From Bacteroidales bacterium (GTDB taxonomy: Bacteria > Bacteroidota > Bacteroidia > Bacteroidales > JAAUTT01), in NCBI GenBank assembly GCA_012031335.1, contig JAAUTT010000037.1:1-12935 (forward strand): a DNA stretch of 12,935 nt. Direction: 5' to 3'. Position 1 is the first letter of the stretch; each line of letters begins with the position of its first letter. Below are positions 1 through 5,303 of this stretch, one piece after another. A program made the translations under genes and the position numbers. Under the pieces are notes generated by a model that was not told the origin of the DNA, did no database searches, and worked only from the letters and a program-made list of their open reading frames with translations.

Positions 1-1
1 T

Positions 2-757
2 CAGCATACATTTGTTGATGCAGCCACCAACAAGGGATACGATGTTCTGGTAATGGATGGTCAGCTTGATATGCATTTTATAAATCAGGCCGAAACCAAA
101 TTCAAAGAATCGCGGTTTAGTCGTGTTGATGCCGATATTGTTGAGAAACTTATTTTAAAAGACGATGTTACTGAAGTGAAACTCACCGCAGAACAGCAGG
201 AAGAACTTCGCCCTGTTATTCAGAGTCAGCTTAAGAAAGACGACCATTTTTATGTAGTTTTCGAAAATCTTTCGGAAACAGCACAACCAATGATGATTAC
301 CCAGTCGGAGTTCATGCGCCGTATGAAGGATATGTCGGCCATGGGTGGTGGTAATATGGGCTTTTATGGCGAATTGCCCGATAGTTATAACCTGGTAGTA
401 AATGCAAACCATCCGCTGGTGAAGAAAGTAATTGAGGGCAAAGAGGCAGCCGTTACCGAAAACATCAAACCTCTGAAAACGCAGATCGAATTGCTCGAAA
501 AGGAACTGGAAGCAGTTGAAAAAACTGTTAAGGATAAGAAAGATGATGAAATTGACCAGGCTACCAAAGATAAACGGAGCGATTTGGAGAAGAAAATTGA
601 AGATACCCGTAAGCAAAAAGAAGAAATTCTTTTGAATTACGGAAAAGGTAACGATTTGGTGAAACAGATGATTGACCTGGCATTGCTTTCGAACAATATG
701 CTGAAAGGCGAGGACCTGACCAAATTTATAAGAAGAAGCGTGGATATGATAAAATAG
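2..757 (+). CDS. htpG: Molecular chaperone HtpG (bacterial Hsp90), C-terminal part
   Basis: Cytosolic Hsp90-type chaperone. The frame is open from base 2 with family sequence (QHTFVDAATNKGYDVLVMDG), so the gene starts left of the window and only about 251 C-terminal residues are visible; the ATP-binding N-terminal domain is missing. The visible part covers the end of the middle domain (KGYDVLVMDGQLD, SRFSRVDAD) and the C-terminal dimerisation domain (FMRRMKDMSAMGGG, NANHPLV, LALLSNNMLKG, FIRRSVDMI). Between NANHPLVKK and NDLVKQMIDLALL lies a very charged Lys/Glu-rich stretch of about 65 residues (bases 443-644) that should form a coiled coil; E. coli HtpG has only a few residues there, while Bacteroidota HtpGs carry this insert. 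A hairpin terminator follows 28 bases after the stop. The ATG at base 53 is internal and not the true start. Confidence 0.97.
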   Translation, partial: QHTFVDAATNKGYDVLVMDGQLDMHFINQAETKFKESRFSRVDADIVEKLILKDDVTEVKLTAEQQEELRPVIQSQLKKDDHFYVVFENLSETAQPMMITQSEFMRRMKDMSAMGGGNMGFYGELPDSYNLVVNANHPLVKKVIEGKEAAVTENIKPLKTQIELLEKELEAVEKTVKDKKDDEIDQATKDKRSDLEKKIEDTRKQKEEILLNYGKGNDLVKQMIDLALLSNNMLKGEDLTKFIRRSVDMIK

Positions 758-785
758 TAATTAGTACCGGATATTATTAATAGAT

Positions 786-817
786 AAAAGGCTGGAAGGG
801 ATTCCGGCCTTTTGTCT
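786..817 (+). terminator. Rho-independent terminator of htpG
   Basis: The arms AAAAGGCTGGAA (786-797) and TTCCGGCCTTTT (802-813) pair over 12 positions with one G-U pair and a GGGA loop, and are followed by a T-rich tract (TTTTGTCTTTT). The hairpin has A-rich and T-rich flanks on both sides, so it could also work for minus-strand transcription. Confidence 0.85.
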
Positions 818-818
818 T

Positions 819-1043
819 TTAATAGAATTTTGTACCTAACGATGACCTGCGTTTTAATTTTAAATTTTTATCCGAAGTCCAAACTTTCAATGTTAATTCC
901 CTGGTTAAACATTTAATTTCTTTGAACCTCGTGTTTAGTGCGTTAGAGATATTGGTCTGCCTCCGGGTTAATCCCGCAGAAGGCGGCCAGAAAGCCAATT
1001 CAGATATATTTAGCATAATTTGGGTTAATTTAAATTTATTCAT
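819..1043 (-). CDS. Possible small protein, 74 aa, doubtful
   Basis: An open frame of 74 codons starts at 1043 with MNKFKLTQIMLNIS and ends against the htpG terminator hairpin. In its favour: AGGAAA lies a few bases upstream of the ATG on the minus strand, which is unusual in this window, and it would share the bidirectional hairpin convergently with htpG. Against it: the composition is Lys/Leu/Asn/Thr-rich with no recognisable domain, signal peptide or membrane segment, and the DNA is AT-rich intergenic sequence where such frames arise by chance. A short inverted repeat CGGG-TTAAT-CCCG lies inside it. I do not recognise the protein and would treat it as unproven. Confidence 0.2.
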   Translation of the reverse strand: MNKFKLTQIMLNISELAFWPPSAGLTRRQTNISNALNTRFKEIKCLTRELTLKVWTSDKNLKLKRRSSLGTKFY

Positions 1044-1280
1044 CCAAATTTCCTGGTTAATAATATAAAATTCAAGATTTTATTTACTTTTAAATCCTTA
1101 TCTTTAAAATAAGTAAAACTGTTATTTACTATTAATTAAGCAGATGGATTATGCGAGGTGGGAGGTTTAGCCTGGATTGATATAATATAATTCTTTCCTG
1201 AAACCATATTGTGTTGAGAAACTATGCTTATAATTTCCAAATCCATGTTCTTTAGCGAACTAAATTAAATATATTATCGG
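1044..1280. other. AT-rich intergenic region upstream of the glycosyltransferase-like gene
   Basis: I see no gene here. The only structure is a potential hairpin at 1083-1117: TTTACTTTTAAA pairs with TTTAAA and AGTAAA across a three-base ATA bulge, with an 8-base loop. In DNA this AT-rich it could be chance. The promoter of the gene at 1281 must lie in this stretch, but no good match to the Bacteroidota TTTG / TANNTTTG pattern is visible. Confidence 0.5.
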
Positions 1281-2045
1281 ATGATTAATCCAACTTTAAC
1301 CTTTGAAACCAAATGCTATGAAAACGATTGGCAGTTTTTGCTCAAAGCCGGACGTTTAAGAAAAATGATTGAATGGTGCGACTATAAATTCGATAACAGA
1401 GTATTGTATATCAATAATGTAAACGATTTGGATCTGGTAAAGAAATATGCCGACAAATGTGTTAGTCGTAATATAATCGATTCATATATTGTAGTTAATG
1501 ATTATGCCAATGAAGCATTAAAAGCTTATAATATTGATCCCAAATCATTTAACGGAGGTTATTACTATTCTATTCAGGAGCTTACAGGGATACTATTGTG
1601 CAAAACTGACTATTTGCTCCATTTCTCGGGCGATTCGCTGATGAAAGTTCGAAAACCCTGGATTGCTGAAGGGATAAAAAGTTTGGAAATTAATGATAGG
1701 TTTTTTGTTGCTAATCCGGGTTGGAATTACAGGACTTTAAACGAAGGAGGATTGATCGCAGGAGAGGATGATCAGTTCTGGCATCAAAAGATCGGATTTT
1801 CTGATCAATGCTATTTGATCAAAGTGAATAGATATAAGGCAGATATTTACAATGACACTCATGTTGACAATACCATCTTTCCTGCTTATGGTGGAGAAAT
1901 GTTCGAGAAAAGGGTCAATGCGTATATGATGAATAATAATTTACTACGCCTTACAAGCAAACATGCAGCATACCGGCACCGCAACTATCCAAAATATGCA
2001 TTTAAACGTTGGGTTTGGATCAATTTGGGTATTAAAATAGAATAA
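1281..2045 (+). CDS. Glycosyltransferase-like protein, 254 aa
   Basis: Probable cytosolic or membrane-associated glycosyltransferase of GT-A-like style; the sugar donor and acceptor are unknown. There is no signal peptide and no clear membrane segment. Residues 40-72 have an alternating beta/alpha pattern, followed by hydrophobic TDYLLHFSGDS (109-119), where the SGD could be the metal/nucleotide-binding position of GT-A enzymes. FFVANPGWN (141-149), EDDQFW (162-167) and FSDQCYLI (173-180) look like the acceptor-side region with an SDQ-type motif. The C-terminus is basic (HAAYRHRNYPKYAFKRW). The reading frame is intact. The ATG at 1281 is the first in frame after AT-rich non-coding DNA and has no Shine-Dalgarno. 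One base separates its stop from the acyltransferase start, so the pair is almost certainly co-transcribed and suggests a role in lipid A, LPS core or another glycolipid. The family is inferred from motif style, not a confident match. Confidence 0.6.
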   Translation: MINPTLTFETKCYENDWQFLLKAGRLRKMIEWCDYKFDNRVLYINNVNDLDLVKKYADKCVSRNIIDSYIVVNDYANEALKAYNIDPKSFNGGYYYSIQELTGILLCKTDYLLHFSGDSLMKVRKPWIAEGIKSLEINDRFFVANPGWNYRTLNEGGLIAGEDDQFWHQKIGFSDQCYLIKVNRYKADIYNDTHVDNTIFPAYGGEMFEKRVNAYMMNNNLLRLTSKHAAYRHRNYPKYAFKRWVWINLGIKIE

Positions 2046-2046
2046 C

Positions 2047-2996
2047 ATGGTTAATAAACTGGCGTATTTTCTTTTGATTTCTATATCGAAAATTTTAAGC
2101 ATTTTCCCTTTTTTTGTGGCCCATGGCATCGCTGATCTGCTAAGTTTTTTGGCATACCATTTAATTCGTTACAGAAGAAAAGTGGTACGTATTAATTTGG
2201 AAAGGTCGTTTCCGGAAAGTCGTCAAAAGAAAATAATTTCTATTGAGAAAAGATTTTACAGGTTTTTTGCCGATTATTTTATGGAAACGTTAATGTCGCG
2301 CTTTATTAGCGAAAGGCGCTTAAGCAGACATTTCACCTATAGAAATACTGATCTTATTAATTCTTATCTGGAGAAAAAAAGGAGTGTTATCCTGGTGACT
2401 GCCCACCTTGGAAATTTTGAGATGTCGATGCAAATGCCCCGATTTATAAAGCATAAAATAATGGCGGTGTATAAACCCCAATCCAATAAAGCATTTAATA
2501 AGTTTTTTGTGGATTTACGGGAAAGATTTGGTATCCAGGCTGTACCCATGAATAGCATTGGAAAAAAATTTACCAGGATGTTTCCGACAATATTCCATCT
2601 GTAACCTATTTATTAAGTGATCAGAGGCCCGACAGGGAAAATGTAAGGTACTGGACCATATTTATGAATCAGGAAACACCCATCCTGCTTGGACCTGAAA
2701 GGTTAAGCATAAAATATAATCAGGTAGTGTTTTTTCTGGATATAAAGAGACTTAAGCGCGGATTTTACGAAGGTTCATTTCATTTAATAGAGGACCAGCC
2801 TGAAAATACCAAAGAATATGAAATTACAGAAAAGTTAACCCGACATGTTGAGCAACTCATTCAAGCAGATCCCGCAATATGGTTCTGGACTCATCGTAGA
2901 TGGAAACACAGACGTTTTCTGGATTTTATTCAAATGGTCAATAAAACACCTCTTTCTCCCGGTGTGGCCTTTAACCGGGATTTAATGGCTTACTAA
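2047..2996 (+). CDS. LpxL/HtrB-type lysophospholipid acyltransferase, one frameshift
   Basis: Inner-membrane acyltransferase of the lipid A late-acyltransferase family, which moves an acyl chain to a lipid A precursor or related lipid. Frame one (185 codons) has an N-terminal hydrophobic segment (about residues 5-38), the family arginine/asparagine region (VVRINLERSFPE) and the catalytic HX4E motif HLGNFE (H120, E125), followed by AVYKPQSNKAFNKFF. The frame then breaks at an A7 run (2562-2568). The next frame continues the family without loss: NIPSVTYLLSDQRPDR, MNQETPILLGPE and the C-terminal WFWTHRRWKHRR. Restoring one A gives GKKIYQDVSDNIPSV and a protein of about 316 residues, normal for the family. 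The run could in principle be a -1 slippery site, but with many similar breaks in the window I favour a sequencing indel. It starts one base after the glycosyltransferase-like gene. Confidence 0.88.
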
Positions 2997-3038
2997 TTCT
3001 ATACAGTAAGGAAATCCTGTTTTTAACCACTGGTCTTA

Positions 3039-3575
3039 TTACCTATTGTTTTTATTATTAAAACAAGGTCTGCACTTCTTTTTCAAAAATTCAATGGCCT
3101 CACTGGTAGGAGTTTTATCAGCAGCCATAATTAAATCGAGTATTTTGGCTGAAAGATTTACTCCCGGGCTGTCGGGCTTCACTTGGTCGCCTGCGGTATT
3201 GATAAGCTGAATGGTCATGCCGCGGGCATTCTTTACCTTTTCCCAGCCTTCGGGCGATATGTATAATTGTTGTGATAGATTGTGTTCAAATTCAGCTCTA
3301 ATGGAACTTAAAAGTTCAGTTTGGAACTGTCGTGAAGTAAGATTTGGCGAATTAACTCTCATTACCAGCGATTCGGGTGAAATCCGCTCCAAAAACAGAA
3401 TAACCCTTTCATAAGCCTGAAGACGCAGCGGAGTAATAATTTTACGGTTTTCGGTCATAAGGTCTACTCTCCGCATCTTTTCGGCGTTGGCAAAATATTT
3501 ATGGATAATCACCCATACAGTTAAAAATACGATAAAGGCAGGAAGTACATATTTTAAAATCTCAAGAATATCCAT
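3039..3575 (-). CDS. Conserved Bacteroidota membrane-anchored protein of unknown function (DUF7935-like)
   Basis: A 178-residue protein with an N-terminal transmembrane helix (about residues 7-27, KYVLPAFIVFLTVWVIIHKY) and a soluble domain on the cytosolic side if the usual positive-inside rule holds (KMRR follows the helix). The soluble part is mostly helical: RLQAYERVILFLERISPESLVMRV, then FQTELLSSIRAEFEHNLSQQLYIS and a PTSEAIEFLKKKCRPCF tail with two cysteines. I recognise this layout from a small, widespread Bacteroidota family with no known activity; the DUF number is from memory. The frame is intact. It converges with the acyltransferase gene (42-base gap holding only a weak hairpin) and diverges from the aminotransferase across the palindrome array, so the array could sit in its promoter region. 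Confidence 0.8.
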   Translation of the reverse strand: MDILEILKYVLPAFIVFLTVWVIIHKYFANAEKMRRVDLMTENRKIITPLRLQAYERVILFLERISPESLVMRVNSPNLTSRQFQTELLSSIRAEFEHNLSQQLYISPEGWEKVKNARGMTIQLINTAGDQVKPDSPGVNLSAKILDLIMAADKTPTSEAIEFLKKKCRPCFNNKNNR

Positions 3576-3631
3576 GGCTCAGGTCAAATAAATTCCTCCG
3601 AAAATATGAATTTATTACGAGAATACCATCA

Positions 3632-3775
3632 TCACCTGTGTTAGATAAATTGAATTATGGAAGCTTGATAAAAGGTGTTTATCCGGGCGGATAAAAGGAA
3701 TTAATCAACGTTGATAAAGGATGTTTATCCGGGCGGATAAAGTGCGTTTATCAATATTGATAATGCGTATTTATT
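3632..3775. repeat. 23-bp-periodic array of TTTATC-N6-GATAAA palindromes
   Basis: GATAAA (or GATAAT in the last case) starts at 3644, 3667, 3690, 3713, 3736 and 3759, a strict 23-base step. The matching left arms TTTATC or variants start at 3655, 3678, 3701, 3724, 3747 and 3770. Four central units are near-perfect 18-bp palindromes separated by 5-base spacers: TTTATCCGGGCGGATAAA twice (3678, 3724), TTAATCAACGTTGATAAA (3701) and TTTATCAATATTGATAAT (3747). The core alternates: AAGCTT, CGGGCG, AACGTT, CGGGCG, AATATT, giving a 46-bp higher-order period. The edge units are degenerate. It lies between divergent genes. It could be a row of operators for a dimeric DNA-binding protein or a set of transcribed hairpins; the sequence does not decide. 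Confidence 0.9.
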
Positions 3776-3840
3776 TAAACGATTCTCCTTTCTTTCGGCG
3801 CAGGCAATTGTTAACGCGGCCAACATATCCCTGAATGAGA

Positions 3841-3906
3841 TGTCAACACACCATTGGATTAGTGTCAACACTCCTTTGGACGAGTATCCAATGGTGTATT
3901 GGATGA
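3841..3906. repeat. 22-bp tandem repeats with a 12-bp inverted repeat
   Basis: Two adjacent 22-base units at 3841 and 3863 share the pattern TGTCAACACNCCNTTGGA and match at 18 of 22 positions. A third, diverged segment (3885-3906) again carries ATTGGAT one step further on. The first unit and the third also form a perfect inverted repeat: ACACCATTGGAT (3848-3859) and ATCCAATGGTGT (3886-3897) with a 26-base loop. It lies about 105-170 bases upstream of the aminotransferase start and just after the 23-bp palindrome array. Confidence 0.75.
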
Positions 3907-3923
3907 AAGGCCTGATGCAGGCG

Positions 3924-3954
3924 TTTGGAATTATTTACTATATAAATCGCTTTG
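3924..3954 (+). promoter_or_regulatory. Possible Bacteroidota-type promoter for the aminotransferase
   Basis: TTTG at 3924-3927 is followed after 19 bases by TCGCTTTG (3947-3954), one mismatch from the -7 element TANNTTTG recognised by the Bacteroidota primary sigma factor, whose -33 element is TTTG. Transcription would start near 3960, leaving a 5' leader of about 50 bases before the ATG at 4011. The repeats upstream would then lie in positions suitable for regulation. Pattern match only. Confidence 0.4.
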
Positions 3955-4010
3955 CCCGGAAGTTTTTTTAAAGTATTTTTTAACCGTTTAAATGAAAGAA
4001 TAAAATATAT

Positions 4011-5206
4011 ATGGAACACTTATCTAAAAGAATTAAAAGCCTGAGTGAGTCGCAAACCATTGCCATGAACCAGAAAAGCCGCGATCTTCAGGCACAGGGG
4101 ATCGATATCATAAATCTTACCGTTGGAGAACCTGATTTTTTTACCCCTCCTCACGTTAAAGAAGCCGGTAAAAAAAGCCATTGACGAAAAACTATTCGTT
4201 CTATTCACCCATCGACGGCTATATGGATCTCCGCAAAGCGGTTGCCAATAAACTGAAGGTTGAAAATAACCTCGATTATAAACCCGAGCAGATAAGTGTT
4301 TCGAACGGAGCCAAACATTCTCTGGCCAACAGCATCATGTGCCTGATCGACGAGGGCGATGAAGTAATAATCCCTGCTCCTTACTGGGTGAGTTATGCTG
4401 AATTGGTAAAGCTGGCCGGCGGAACCAATGTGGTATTGAAAACCACACTGGAAACCAATTATAAAATCACTGCCGATCAGCTTGAAAAAGCCATCACTCC
4501 GCGTACCAAAGCACTGTTACTCTGCTCACCCAATAATCCTACCGGTAGTGTATACAGTAAGGCAGAGCTGAAAGCCCTGGCCGATGTGATTGCAAAATAT
4601 CCCAGGATTTATGTGATAAGCGACGAAATTTACGAACACATTAATTTTATAGGTGGTCACGAAACCATCGCTCAATTCCCCGAAATCCACGACAGAGTAG
4701 TGCTTATCAACGGGGTATCCAAAGGGTATGCTATGACAGGATATCGTATTGGCTACCTGGCTGCACCACTTTGGTTAACCAAGGCCTGTGGCAAATTGCA
4801 GGGGCAGTTTACCTCAGGTTCATCGTCCATTGCGCAACGTGCGGCATTGGAAGCTTTAACCTCCGATAATACATACACCAAAGAAATGGTTGTTGCTTTT
4901 AAACGTCGTCGCGACCTGGTATTGCGATTGATGAAAGACATTCCCGGACTGAAGTGTAATGTTCCCGATGGCGCATTTTATGTATTTCCTGATGTTAGCT
5001 ACTATTTTGGTAAAACCGATGGTAAGGTTACCATTAAAAACGATATGGATTTCAGCCTATACCTGCTCGATAAGGCAAATGCGGCTACCGTTCCCGGCGA
5101 AGGTTTTGGCGAACCTAACTGCATCCGTATATCCTATGCCAACTCCGACGAAAAGCTTGAAAAGGCGATGATAAGGATTAAAGATGCTCTGGCGTTACTT
5201 AAATAA
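4011..5206 (+). CDS. aspC: Class I PLP-dependent aminotransferase (aspartate aminotransferase type), two frameshifts
   Basis: Cytosolic fold-type I aminotransferase, most like the thermophile-type aspartate aminotransferases (subgroup I-beta); such enzymes pair aspartate/oxaloacetate with glutamate/2-oxoglutarate and some also act on prephenate or other acids. Visible family signatures in order: INLTVGEPDFFTPPHV, the Y-S-P-x-x-G stretch (YSPIDGYMDLRKAVA), SNGAKHSL, PAPYWVSY, CSPNNPTG (PLP asparagine), SDEIYEH, the Schiff-base lysine in VSKGYAMTGYRIGY, PDGAFYVFPD and the C-terminal NCIRISYANS with the substrate-binding arginine. The ATG at 4011 starts MEHLSKRIKSLSESQT, a normal N-terminus. Two extra A bases, in runs at 4170-4176 and 4187-4191, break the frame; removing both gives EAGKKAIDENYSFYSP and about 398 residues, the usual length. 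From 4181 the remaining frame is intact. Probable sequencing indels. Confidence 0.9.
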
Positions 5207-5212
5207 CGGGAA

Positions 5213-5299
5213 AAGTAGTTAGTAGATAGTATTTAGAAAATAGAAACAATCATCATTTTTTTCTTTTTCTAAATACTAACTTCTGGTTACTAACTACTT
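5213..5299. terminator. Long bipartite inverted repeat, probable bidirectional terminator
   Basis: Outer arms AAGTAGTTAGTA (5213-5224) and TACTAACTACTT (5288-5299) pair perfectly over 12 bp. Inner arms AGTATTTAGAAAA (5228-5240) and TTTTCTAAATACT (5265-5277) pair perfectly over 13 bp. The internal loop is 3 against 10 bases and the apical loop 24 bases. It fills the gap between the convergent aminotransferase and permease A genes, which fits a shared terminator; the minus-strand copy is followed by TTTT. It is longer and more AT-rich than the htpG terminator, so a small miniature repeat element is an alternative. Confidence 0.6.
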
Positions 5300-5303
5300 A
5301 TAT

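Noticed and set aside
155..616. 153-codon minus-strand frame opposite htpG
   Set aside because: Its residues are the antisense of the well-conserved HtpG sequence; it has no independent support.
2562..2568. Programmed -1 frameshift at the A7 run of the acyltransferase
   Set aside because: The run fits a slippery heptamer, but I see no clear downstream stem, the protein family is normally one frame, and many similar breaks occur elsewhere in the window.
3000..3035. Terminator between the acyltransferase and the convergent minus-strand gene
   Set aside because: ACAG and CTGT can pair and TTTTT follows, but the stem is only 4 bp, and the alternative AGGA-AA-TCCT has a 2-base loop; too weak to call.
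3632..3775. Possible CRISPR array
   Set aside because: Repeats are short palindromes with only 5-base spacers at a 23-base step; CRISPR needs unique spacers of about 25-40 bases, and no cas genes are present.
3632..3775. Fur-box interpretation of the GATAA motifs
   Set aside because: Fur sites are overlapping GATAAT hexamers with 19-bp dyads; here the arms point outward-in with N6 cores and a 23-bp step, which does not fit.
3741..3971. Open frame with an ATG at 3840 (44 codons), possible leader peptide upstream of the aminotransferase
   Set aside because: It runs through the 22-bp repeats, whose length is not a multiple of three, has no ribosome-binding site and shows no family or attenuator-like codon run.
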